Shown in pieces: positions 1 through 10,410 of a DNA stretch of 64,000 nucleotides. Every line of letters begins with the position of its first letter. Position 1 is the stretch's first letter. Origin of the DNA: Chrysopilus asiliformis (lineage: Eukaryota > Arthropoda > Insecta > Diptera > Rhagionidae); contig OZ035962.1 in NCBI GenBank assembly GCA_964034945.1, positions 85,209,942 through 85,273,941 on the forward strand. Direction: 5' to 3'. The notes beneath the pieces were generated by a model that searched no databases, had not been told where the DNA came from, and saw nothing but the letters and a program-made list of their open reading frames with translations. The position numbers were made by a program, and so were the translations under genes.

Positions 1-3000
1 TTTAATAGGCAAGTATTTGTTCTGGTAGATATAAACCTGACATAATTCTCTACCTTCGCAATTATTATTTCTACTTATTGTTACCTAATATGAACTACCG
101 TACCATTCATCCGATAGAGTTCAGTATGGATCCAAAAATAAATTTCCATTACGAAATCGATTGCAGGATTGACGTCAACGTTTTGGACTGATAGCAACCA
201 ACATGACATACTCGGATAATGAGAAGAAGATTCATCCCTTAATGTGAGGATGATGATCAGTTTAGGTTCTATTGCTAGAGCTTAAAAGGTAGGTAAGAGA
301 AAAAAGAACAACAAAGTAGTTGTTTTAAGAAAGTCAATGAAGCCAAAAACAAAAAGACGAGTTCCTATGAAATTCATGATGAATGAATTAAGAATAGACG
401 CTCATCACTCCGCGTTCGTCGCCTGGATGTCTTTGAGAATATCCCTAAAAACCGAAATAGTCACCACCACTCGAATAGACGTCGAAATCGTATATAAGTG
501 AACGGGCCACCTGTGGGCGCCAGGACATCTTTCGGATTGTTGCTATCTGCCTATGGGTTCAAAGTTCGCCCAAGTTCCTAAATAAAGCTTCGAAAATCCT
601 TCAAGGATCTTTTAGCGCCTATAGACAAGCAAAGCAGCAAGTAGTTATACGAAACCAGTCATTGACATCTGTCGTATGAGTAATTTTGTTTTTCAGCTTC
701 AAGATTTTTTTTTTATTATTATTTACATTTTAGCGAATAAAATTCAAATTTTCACCCCTTAAGACTGATTTGTTGGGTTCCAGCGTGCTCGCACCCCAAA
801 AGACACCAAGGCAAAACGAAATAAAGGATAAAACCAACAGGAGCAATACGTCAGGGTTAAGAAGCGGGAATATCGTCCTCAAGTACGATGAGAAAGACGA
901 GGGAATGCCGCGGAGCCGGGATTTGAAGGATTTTTCCAATGTTGCCTTCCCCTGCATGCCGATTTCGGTTAACAGAAAACCAGCACAAGTCCTTCTAATG
1001 CTTGGCATACCCTTTTCATCTTCCTCACTTGCTCATTAGACCACCATTGACGAAGCGACTCTGGCGAAAGACCAACAAAATGGCAACGACAAAGGACAGG
1101 AATCAGACGAATAAAGCTTCTAGCGTTGTGTGTCTTTTATATGGCAGTTCGATTCGGATGCCAGGACGAGGCTTCCGAACGGACGGACAGACGAACCAAC
1201 GGACGGATAAATCGATTCTTAGGTGGTTCGAGTTTCGGATTTAGACGCTGCTTCTTCTACTCCTTGATGCTGCTGCCTTGCTTGCTTGCTATCCGCTTCC
1301 TATAGCATGGCATGGCGTGATGAGCGGATTCAGGAGAAGAGAAAAACGAATCCTTCGTACAACAACTTTCCTTGAATCTCAATAGCTATGTGTATTTTGG
1401 TCATAAAGTACGATACCAATGGGGATTGCAATCTTATACGATGTATAGATATGTAATAATGGACGCAACATACACTTCTCGCAAAAGGATATAAGGGTGC
1501 TTGCATATCCTTGTCCATATAGACATTTTGTACACAAATATAAGCATGGCAAACGAACAGGGAAAACATATACGAGTATTAAAATGATGATGCGGGCGAT
1601 GGATGGTGGATTTTTTGGGGTGACGATGATTATATGATGATGGTGTGCTGTATATCAAGGTTGGAAATTTGAAAATGGACATTTCGTATGATGAAAAATA
1701 AGTTTTTGACATTGGATACTTTATTTTTTTGGGTTGACATGTGACTATATATGAGTATTCGATCTTGTATGAGTCGGTGCTATGCTAATGTAACTTTTCA
1801 TAAGAAGAAATGAAAGCAAAGGCATGTTTGCCGAAAGAACAAGAACCAATTTTAGCCATCAAATAATTGTCAAACTAGAGACATTCAATGATTTCGTTTT
1901 TACACCCTACTTCAGTGACTCCCAACAATTTTTCTCCCACGACCTCTTTCTTGGATATTTGGGGTTATAAAAAATGGGTACCCGCTTCTCCGACTATGGT
2001 CGAAAGGTTTCATTATTATTGGTTTTAAGGAAATTGCGCCGCAGGTGAAAATTTCAATACAACTTCAATTTTGTTACAATTTCAAAGAAAAAAGATACAC
2101 ATCTATTTTGAAACAAAACGATACAAAATTAAAAGTTAGGGCGCACATTCGCATTTATTTTCCGTTAATTGCTTAGATCTTGGGTTCATTATTATTTTTT
2201 TTATTTGTTTCCATTCAATTTGAATTTTAATGACAATTCATTGAAATGACATACAATTTCAAATTTGTTGGCAATTCATTAAAGTTGAGGTTTTACCTTG
2301 ACTAATTTGCGCTTCGTCAGTTTTTTATTAGATCTGTTAAACGTAGAAAAATTCATGGGTAAAATCAACTATAAACCTTAGTTGATTTTACATCAACTTT
2401 GTTCATAATTAATTCAGCAAAGCCCACATTTTCAGTTTTCATTAGTTAATTCAACTACTTTACGTCATTAAATGATCACGTTCATTTTCAACTTCGTGGG
2501 AAGGGAAAAGGAAGTGAGAGGGGAGGGGGTGTAAGAAAAATACATCAAACCATCCAAATATCATACAAAAATGCACTTAGGACTGGAAAATGAGAGGTGG
2601 ATGGGAGCTAAGCATTCAAAAAGGATGCACCGTGAAAACTACGGTGTGTACGCGGCATAAGAACCCGACTTGAGTACTTATAAGACAATTTCCCTGAACC
2701 TCATCAGAATTATAAAGGAAGGCAAAAAATTGCTCAGTCAACCAGTGATGATACTGATTGTCTTTAATAAGTGAATCATTTCTGATTCACGGTATTACTT
2801 GACACAATGAAGCTTGTTGCTCAAGCTCACACGGGGAGAAATAATTGGACAGATTCGTACAAAAAATCGGAATATAGGAGACAGTGAAATTTTTTGGTAA
2901 TTACTTCCAAACGAAAGGCGAATTCATGGATTTCTCTTCATGTATTTTTCACTTTTCTAGAACATATCCGAGTTTCATCAACAGCGGCCGACGATACCCC

Positions 3001-3055
3001 GAAACCCATCCTTGTCACTAGAAAAAATTAGAGTTTTCCTCAAAACTTGAAAATT
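1..3055. other. Non-coding stretch, no gene recognised
   Basis: I see no coding sequence with family features here. The part around 740-1260 is richer in GC and holds short open frames on both strands, but none resembles a known protein. Around 1180-1215 a few GACGGAC tetranucleotides recall the arrays in the repeat families elsewhere in the window. If mam continues leftwards past the window edge, as its orientation requires, this DNA lies in its first intron. Confidence 0.5.
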
Positions 3056-3058
3056 TTC

Positions 3059-3330
3059 CATGAAAATCTCCATGAAAATCTCAATGAAAATCTCCATGAA
3101 AATCTCCATGAAAATCTCCATGAAAATCTCAATGAAAATCTACATGAAAATCTCCATGAAAATCTCAATGAAAATCTACATGAAAATCTCCATGAAAATC
3201 TCCATGAAAATCTCCATGAAAATCTCCATGAAAATCTCCATGAAAATCTCCATGAAAATCTCCCTGAAAATCTACATGAAAATCTCCATGAAAATATCCA
3301 TGAAAATCTCCATGAAAATATTTTTCTTCA
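3059..3330. repeat. 12-bp minisatellite, about 22 copies of ATGAAAATCTCC
   Basis: A tandem array of a 12-bp unit (ATGAAAATCTCC with variants ending CTCA, CTAC or ATCC). Because 12 is a multiple of 3 and the unit has no stop in several frames, it produces long repetitive open frames on both strands. These are artefacts, not a protein. The array runs directly into the mariner remnant that follows. Confidence 0.95.
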
Positions 3331-3343
3331 CACTTTATTGCTT

Positions 3344-3634
3344 GTTCGTGGATTTTTGGCCAAAAACAACACTGTAATGCCCCAGCCTCCATATTCGCCA
3401 GACATGGCTCCGTGTGACTTTTTTCTGTTCCCAAAAATAAAGAGAACCTTAAAGGGCCATCGTTTCGCTAACATAGATGAGATTGAAAGTGTATAGCTGA
3501 AAGAGCTAAATGCTATCCCAAAGATCGACAGCCAGAAGTGTTTCGAGGATTGGAAGAGGCGCTGGCATAAGAGTATAATATCTAATGAGGACTATTTTAA
3601 AAGGGATTATATTGATGTAGACCAGGCCTGGGCA
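3344..3634 (+). pseudogene. mariner-family transposase, C-terminal fragment
   Basis: The plus-strand frame from 3344 carries the end of a mariner (DD34D) transposase, a nuclear enzyme that cuts and pastes its own element. Visible motifs are PPYSPDMAPCDFFLFPKIKR, which contains the third catalytic aspartate of the triad (APCD), and KGHRFANIDEI. After an in-frame TAG at 3494-3496 the same frame continues with LKELNAIPK, KCFEDWKRRWHK and ISNEDYF, all typical of the mariner C-terminus. The N-terminal helix-turn-helix and the first two aspartates are missing, replaced by the 12-bp minisatellite. It is a truncated, nonsense-interrupted relic. Confidence 0.85.
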
Positions 3635-3649
3635 CCATGTATGTAGTGA

Positions 3650-6600
3650 TTTACTATTACTTGAAGAAATTTTATATTTCTTCATATACTATAACACGAA
3701 ATGAGAAAACGCATCTTTCTCATTTTTTACGCTCTTTCGCTTTTGATGGAGACGTTTAGGAACAGTGGACTACACAATTTATCATGATGCGATTACAAAA
3801 AAATAATAAGTTCCGCCGTGCAAAAAAAACTTTTGGGACGTATTTTCGGTTCTGTGCTTCGAAAAAACATGCGCTAATTGCATTAAGTTACCTGATAGGA
3901 CAGCTGTTGTAATGGCGTTCTAGATTGAATTTTTTATTCGACATGTAACTGCAAACTAGACATTGACGGTAGACGAATAAATAAAATTATTTTCAAAAAC
4001 CGAAAATTATCATTATTTTTTTTTTTCTGGAATTGTATATCTTAAAAGTCGGACTGAGGTGCACTCGATAAGTCGAGCTTTAGATTTAAACAATGTTTTA
4101 TGCCTCTTTTTCAGTCAATAGCCATTAAATAATTTTAACTCATATCAACAGGCTATACGACGTTTGAAATATTACTTTTTGAATATAAAATTCGAAGCTT
4201 TACAGATTTGCGACAAAAACTAAAAAGTGGCCATTTTTTTTCGTGCAAACGAACTTTAGGGTTGTTTTCTTGAAGAAAAAAATTGGAATTATTAAAATAT
4301 AGGTTTAGTTGGGTTTTGAATTGTTTTCAACCAACCAAACGTATATTTGCCGCTTGGTGCTAAGGACATCATCGATTTAGACTGCTATCACGGTCTCTGC
4401 TGTTGATGGGTTGCAACGTAAAAACCTTACAAATGTTGTAATTCATCCATGGTTCGGAATCCATGTAAAACTGTAGGTGCGAAGCAGAGAAGAAATTGTT
4501 ATGAAACCTCAATTGAGGAGGTCCAGCCTCTTCGAGAGCTGTAGCGCCGAGGATGATGATTAGTTGGGTTTTAAAGATCTTGCAATTAAGTAATAAGTCG
4601 AATTTCTCGAAAACTGAAAAAGCCTTCGTTTTTCTTAGGTTCGACTTTTCGCAATCCTACTGTAACTATCTTTTCAGGTATTTAGCATTCCAAAAAATTC
4701 ATCTCCAATCCGAATTTAATGAAAAACTTTTGTGTAGCTTTCTTGAGCGATTTAATAAAGCTTCTTCAGATCTTTTTAATTAAAATAAATTAAATATTTG
4801 CTTAAAAGTTTTTCAAAGAAATGAAATGAAAAATCCGCAGAAGTAAAAAACTTTTACGAAAATATTTCCATTATTGACTCCCGTAAAACTTGTCAAATTT
4901 TACTCAATTTGGTAACTTTGTCAAGCACTCACCATGGTCCAAGTGAATCTTTTCAGTGATTTTTTGATGTTTCGAAATGTAATGAAATTGTTTCAAGACA
5001 TCAACTGAAAAGTGTTGCACAGATCCTCGTACAATACCAACACACATTTTGTGAATAAAAAAAAAACTTTCAACGTTGAAATTGTTGAGTCTTACATTCA
5101 TGTGTGTGAGGCGCATGATGAAAATCCAATCTACACACACGAAATTTATCCGTGCCGGTCTACGTGGTGCTGCTCAGCTAACGAAAAATTCAGCAACCCC
5201 TAAATTTCATGGCTTCAAACGAGTACGACATGAAAGTTGAACTCCTTCGACCTCATCTGTGAGTTTGGAAGTCGAGAAATTGGCATCGGAATCAGACGAA
5301 TAAATTCAGGGAGTCCTTGGTACGCTCATATCTACATGCACAAGAGGTGTACAGACACACATGTCTAATCACAAGATTCGATTTTTTACACTGGAGTGAA
5401 TTGAATACGTCTAGGAAAGTATTGTACATGAGGGTTTTTTTCTGTCTTCATTTTTTCGGTGGTTCAGCATGAGGGTATCCTGACTGATGAAAGAAAATCG
5501 TGTCGATATAACGGCGGCTTGTTTGTCTTTCACCAAAAATTTTCGGCAAAAATGTTCGTGTGTGCACCCTTTTGTTGCAAGGATATCGACGTTGCTATAT
5601 CAAAAGATATTGAATGCACTTGATGAAAATTTCTATTGTGTGTCTTGTGTGCACCACATACGGCATACAACGGTATTTTTAAACAAAGCGATAACGACAT
5701 AAAGGCTCATTTTAAAATATTTAAACGATTTTGAGACTGATTCTTGAATTTTCAAAATGACTTTCGTTGGATAATGAGACGTTTTCCACCTCCTCGTCCA
5801 TTGCCATTTGGAATATTGGTTAAAAAATCCGTTTTCCCATTTTATTCCTACTCTCCTTAAAGGCCGCAATCCATAAAAGTCACTTCATCTGTTGTTTTTC
5901 ACCAGCTCAGCTAGATTCGGCTCAACGCTCGGCTACAGGGATAATAACGCAGATCCTGAAGGATGAGATGAAGGGATTTAGCGTGGCATTTACAAGAACT
6001 ACACTGGTTGCAGTAATATAGCCAGTGTCTAACGTTCTAGTGTAGTTTCTTGCGTCATCTTCGCCCTCCGCCTCCTCAGGGACATACAAAAAAAATCGTA
6101 ATTTACAAAATGCAGGGGATAATCGATGAAGTGAACAATTGCGACGTAATTGCCAGCATTCATGGTCGCTTATGAAAAATGCACCAACCAACGTTAAATT
6201 ACTTCAGTTCTATCCCTACGTATCTAACAGGACGCCAAGCGAAATCCAGTAAAGTGAAGCCATAGGGAACTTGTTTTGGGTAGAATTTTGTATTTTATTT
6301 CGTGTTTTTTTTTATTCAATTTTTATATTGCGTTGGTGATGGATAAAATTCAACGCCACTTGAGGTAGAGGAGGGAAAAAGTGTTTTCAATTCCTGTGGA
6401 TTTGAGAAATTTGACGGATATTTTTCCCGCAGTCATGAAGTGAAACTTTTTCAAGTGTTAGCGAAAAACTTTTTTTTAGGAGAATTTATTTCGTACATCT
6501 AGAAATATTGATCTTATTGTCAAAACGTTGAGATTTGAAGAGTATTTTCAAGCAAATAAATAAAGATTATGTTTCTCAATTGTTTACGGAATGATGAGAG

Positions 6601-6700
6601 AGAATTACGGAGATGCAATTTATATTTAAATTTGTGGTTGGATTTAATATCTTTAAATGTATTGAAACTACTTAACTTTTTCTATTTGAAGATTGATTTT
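3650..6700. other. Non-coding stretch, only repeat R recognised
   Basis: Apart from repeat R at 4375-4553 I see no gene or complete element. The open frames here are short and do not look like a family I know. TGTGTG-rich pieces occur around 5100 and 5640. Confidence 0.45.
4375..4553 (+). repeat. Repeat R, copy 1
   Basis: About 180 bp that occurs again, inverted and about 90% alike by eye, at 21403-21590. Shared stretches include GTTGATGGGTTGCAACGTAA, ACAACATTTGTAAGG (inverted) and TTATGAAACCTCAATTGA. I do not recognise the family. It could be a fragment of a transposon or of an old coding sequence. Neither copy keeps a frame that I can assign. Confidence 0.75.
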
Positions 6701-6707
6701 AAAGAAA

Positions 6708-7562
6708 CCAAAGGGTATATTAACTTTGCCTTACCGTTTGTAACTCCAAGATCCCGTCATCACACACAAAAATGAATTACACCAGTGTGTTTAGAAAGAT
6801 AAAAAAGATTGAATTTTGCATGTCCGTCCGTCTGTCCGTCTGTCTGTCCGTCTATCTGTCCGTCAGTCTGTACGTCTGTCTGTCCGTCTGTCTGTCCGTC
6901 TGTCTGTCCGTCTGTCTGTCCGTCTGTCTGTCCGTCTGTCTGTCCGTCTGTCTGTTCGTCTGTCTGTCCGTCTGTCTGTCCGTCTGTCTGTCCGTCTGTC
7001 TGTCCGTCTGTCTGTCTGTCTGTCCGTCTGTCTGTCCGTCTGTCTGTCCGTCTGTCTGTCCGTCTGTCTGTCCGTCTGTCTGTCCGTCTGTCTGTCCGTC
7101 TGTCTGTCCGTCTGTCTGTCCGTCTGTCTGTCCGTCTGTCTGTCCGTCTGTCTGTCCGTCTGTCTGTCCGTCTGTGGCGCGGATTGCGGGCGCACGGATT
7201 GAGCTACAAACTTGAAATTTTGCGCAGATTGGTTTTTCGTATAATGCAAGGCTAAATTCGTTAATGGGTAAAATTGGACCATTAGAAAGGAACCCCCCAT
7301 ACGAACGAAAACGTTTTTTGCGAATATCTCAAAAACGGTGCATCTTATCAAAAAATTGCAAGAACAAAAGTTATTTAAGATATGATTCTACATAAAACTT
7401 CCATACATCAAAATCTGATTGGAATAAATTTTAAAAAATCTTATTGGAAAGTTTGACTTCAAAGTGGAATTTTGGTACAACTGTTCGAATTTTGATACGA
7501 ATATCACCATACGGGTCTCCAATGATTGCCAGATAGGCAATTATAGCTTTTGTTATGTTTAA
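6708..7562 (+). repeat. Repeat family B, copy 1 (contains a long tetranucleotide array)
   Basis: This begins ACCAAAGGGTATATTAACTT and ends near TAGCTTTTGTTATG. Both ends, and the core with GCGCGGATTGCGGGCGCACG, recur at 19080-19506 and 58681-59285. From memory, the start resembles an abundant fly repeat in which GGGTATATTAACTTTG is followed by a CCGTTTGTAAC motif and then CCGTCTGT tetranucleotides. A small hairpin (ATTGCC, 5-nt loop, GGCAAT) sits near the right end. No transposase is visible, so this is a non-autonomous element of unknown class. Confidence 0.8.
6822..7175. repeat. (CTGTCTGTCCGT)n microsatellite inside family B
   Basis: About 350 bp of a 12-bp higher-order unit built from CTGT and CCGT tetranucleotides, with few interruptions. 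The unit length is a multiple of 3, so four overlapping long frames (poly-Cys/Leu/Ser/Val or poly-Thr/Asp/Arg/Gln) appear. They are not genes. The array sits where other family B copies have only 36-80 bp of the same tetranucleotides, so this copy has expanded. Confidence 0.97.
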
Positions 7563-7639
7563 AGATTCTAATTGAATTAGGCACAGCTATTAACGAGTAG
7601 AGAACCTTAACTCAATGAGTAGAGAGCATGTATACTAAA

Positions 7640-8332
7640 GTAAACTAGTATTTATTTCGACAAGTTTCAGAAAAAACAAAAAAACCATAAGTTTTCGAGA
7701 TAGCCGCAAAAAAACTCATTTTTTTAAGTAACGGTATATCTTCATAACCATTTGAGATACGGAGCTCCAGTGAAATACAAAAATGCAGGAAATGTAAAAA
7801 AAATGCTATTTGGTCACTTCCGGTTAACGGATTTCCATCATAAATTGATAGGATCGTCCCATTCCAGGACCAGACAAGCCTGTAAAATTTCATGGCTCTA
7901 GCTTTAGTAATTTTTGAGAAATCTTGTATACAAACTGACAGACTGATAGACTGACAGACTGAAAGAATGACAGCCTGACAGACTGACAGACTGACAGACC
8001 GACAGACTGATACACTGATAGACTGACAGACTGATAGATTGATAGATTGATAGATTGATAGATTGATAGATTGATAGATTGATAGATTGATAGATTGATA
8101 GATTGATAGATTGATAGATTGATAGACTGATAGACTGATAGACTGATAGACTGACAGACTGACAGACCGACAGACTGATACACTGACAGAATAACAGACT
8201 AACAGAGTGACAGACAGAAAGCCATTTTTGCAAAAATGCTCCAATCGACTCAGGACTGCTAGGAAAATGTTGTTTAGGCAAAATTAAGCGGTCGAAATTT
8301 TTCATAAGTACAATACTTCGTATAATTGTCGT
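7640..8332 (-). repeat. Repeat family C, copy 1, with GATA/GACA array
   Basis: The core ACTTCCGGTTAACGGATTTC and GATAGGATCGTCCCATTCCA, followed by GACAGACTGA repeats and then AATGCTCCAATCGACTCAGG, is the hallmark of family C. Other copies are at 32306-33025, 34430-35250, 42975-43445 (partial), 45340-46490 and 58439-60640. Complete copies end in ACTTTCTTATAC in inverted orientation. The tandem part here (7935-8218) includes a pure 8-bp GATAGATT block around 8035-8125. No protein is encoded. Confidence 0.8.
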
Positions 8333-8339
8333 ATAGGCG

Positions 8340-9600
8340 TTTAATCTTCGTTTTATGACAAGAAAATGATAATAATACATGCGTTTTAATTTCGACCCAG
8401 GGCCGACCATACTTTTTAGGCCCCGCGCCGCTGAATGTCTTTGCAAAATTGAAATGGGTTCTTGTTTTATCCGAATATACATACATTTGAATATTATCAC
8501 GCAATTAAGGCGCGACCTCCATACTGCCGATTTTTTTATCTGATAAAAGAATGGGATGCACTTATGAAAAGACAGCTTCGGCAGAAAACAATCATCCTAC
8601 AAATTTTGTCTTGTTCTGCGGTTCTAAAAAGTTCTAATTTCCAAACTCCGCAGCGGTGCATGATCGACTCCGTTTTTCCAAGTTATATCAAATTCAATTG
8701 AAAACAGAGTAAATTCCTGACAAGAATATCTAACAAAAACATTTAAACATCATAGCATAAAACATTGTTAATATATAACAATATATAGTTGAAAAAAAAA
8801 TCGAGTTGTGTAACTGAATCGTAAAAATATATTCTTATCCATAAGAATTATTACGAAACAGACTATGACTCAATGAATAACTCAAGCGACATTTCCTACG
8901 ACTAGTGGAAATTTTCGCAGAATCTCTCTTTTGCGAATTTGAATTTCCACCTAAATGTAATTTACCAAAAAAAAAATCCAATTCGAGAATGTTTCAAACT
9001 TTTAAGAAAAATATTACATATGTAAGAATTTTCTGGAATTGCTTGTGTTACGCAATAAATCCAGCCGTAATTCAAATCGAAGCTTGATGTTATTAATTTC
9101 TTGTCTTAAAAATTGTATTTTATGACAAACGTTTTGCAACATTGCTGCTAATAATGTATTTATATAATTTATTATTGCATAAAAAACGAATAAAAAAGAA
9201 GTGTTTGCTAGACATAAATAAATAATAATTCAAATAATAACCGAAACTATAATCAGCAGACGCATATATTGGAGATTGGAACCCTTTCAACATTATGTTT
9301 TATGCTAGCAATAGAGAATATTAGTTTTACATCAGGGAAAGAAAAACTTAGGTGAAAATAGCCAAAAGCATGGTATAGTTTACCCAAGATCTTGGTTTAT
9401 TTACAGCCTACCAAGATTATTGGTGCTTTACCTACAATGGTTTGATAATTTACCAAAGATTCTTGTTAAAGTCAAATATCGGAAGAAAATCAATTTGGTA
9501 TTTTTTTCTTCATTTCTACCGAATTAAAAGATGTTTCTTACATGAAATACTTACAAATTTTAATTATTTAAAAAATTTAATAAAAATATAAAAAAAAGAA
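8340..9600. other. AT-rich non-coding stretch
   Basis: I see no gene here. Between about 9370 and 9480 there are spaced ACCAAGAT/ACCAAAGAT motifs. AAGATTCTTGTTAAAG near 9455 is matched in inverted orientation near 9806, so the tRNA-like relic at 9616-9716 lies between inverted repeats. Confidence 0.45.
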
Positions 9601-9615
9601 GAAAAAAAGTACGTG

Positions 9616-9716
9616 TGCAGCGGGTGGGATTTGAACCCAAACCTCATGTGTTAGGTTACTGATAGATCATCTCTTGCTGGTGTGTGATGCACGCCTTCCT
9701 ACTGGGCTGCTTGCTC
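9616..9716 (-). ncRNA. tRNA-like relic (tRNA pseudogene or SINE head)
   Basis: On the minus strand, GCAGCCCAGTAGG fits a pol III A box and GGTTCAAATCC fits a B box. They sit about 60 nt apart, and a T-run terminator follows soon after the 3' end (TACTTTTTTTC). The D-arm-like GCC/GGC and the T-arm GGG/CCC can pair, but the acceptor ends pair poorly. The interval would need a long variable arm, as in serine or leucine tRNAs. I read it as a decayed tRNA or tRNA-derived SINE, not a working tRNA. Confidence 0.55.
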
Positions 9717-9889
9717 CTTTGGTGGAGCATAGTTAAACTTTAGATACATGCTTAAGTTCATAAGATGTTTGTCAAATTAGTTTTTTACTTACCTTTTACA
9801 AAATTTTAACAAGAATCTTTTACTAGTTCGTAAATTTATTATTTTTTTATGAAAAAAATAAAAAATAATATAAAACATAAGAAAAGCTA

Positions 9890-10410
9890 CAATTTTCAAG
9901 GGTCAATCGTCAAATACTGACCAGGGCCCGGATTTTAGGCACTTATGCGAAAAAAGGCAGGCAAAAAGGCAGTAAAAAAGTTCAAAAAGGCATTTTCATT
10001 GTAGGAATATTACATATCATGTATCACAAAATTGAACGCAGAACGCTCGCAAAAAAAATTCAGATGCTTTTTACCTACAACCTGCAATAGTCACGCTACT
10101 TTAGGTGAAGTTTTTGAATAACGCTACTTTTTTTGAACTTGCTTTCTGCCATAAATTCCTGTGTATAACACAACATATAAAGTGTCACAAAATGCTTTTT
10201 GAGTGATTCCCAACTTTTCACCGTTTTCGAGAAAATAGAAAAAAAAGTAATCAATTGGTATGAGGGAAAGGAGTTGGCCAACTGAATTTTGATGTACAGA
10301 TAAATTATGTAAAATCATATTCCAAACACATTTCATCTTAATAAATTTTTCGATACGATACACCGTTTTCGAGAAAACAGGAAAAAAGTATTCCAATTGT
10401 ATGGGAGAGG
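9890..10410 (+). repeat. Repeat family A, left part (split by the LINE)
   Basis: Family A starts near AAAAGCTACAATTTTCAAGG. It contains a unit with CACCGTTTTCGAGAAAA, GTATGGGAGAGG and GGATTTTGATGTATGG, repeated in tandem about every 150-180 bp in this copy. The LINE cuts it at 10410 and it resumes at 13941. Family A shares its ends and internal order with family B, so the two look like branches of one superfamily. No coding capacity is seen. Confidence 0.75.
10400..10410. repeat. Target-site duplication, left copy (TATGGGAGAGG)
   Basis: These 11 bases recur at 13941-13951, immediately after the 3' end of the LINE. An uninterrupted version of the same site is present in the family A copy at 37235-37255. 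This fixes both ends of the insertion. Confidence 0.9.

Noticed and set aside
6772..7351. Four overlapping frames of 128-162 codons (poly Cys/Leu/Ser/Val or Thr/Asp/Arg/Gln)
   Set aside because: They arise only because a 12-bp microsatellite unit has no stop codon in several frames. The same happens at 7645-8500 and 37350-38183. There is no non-repetitive conserved protein part.
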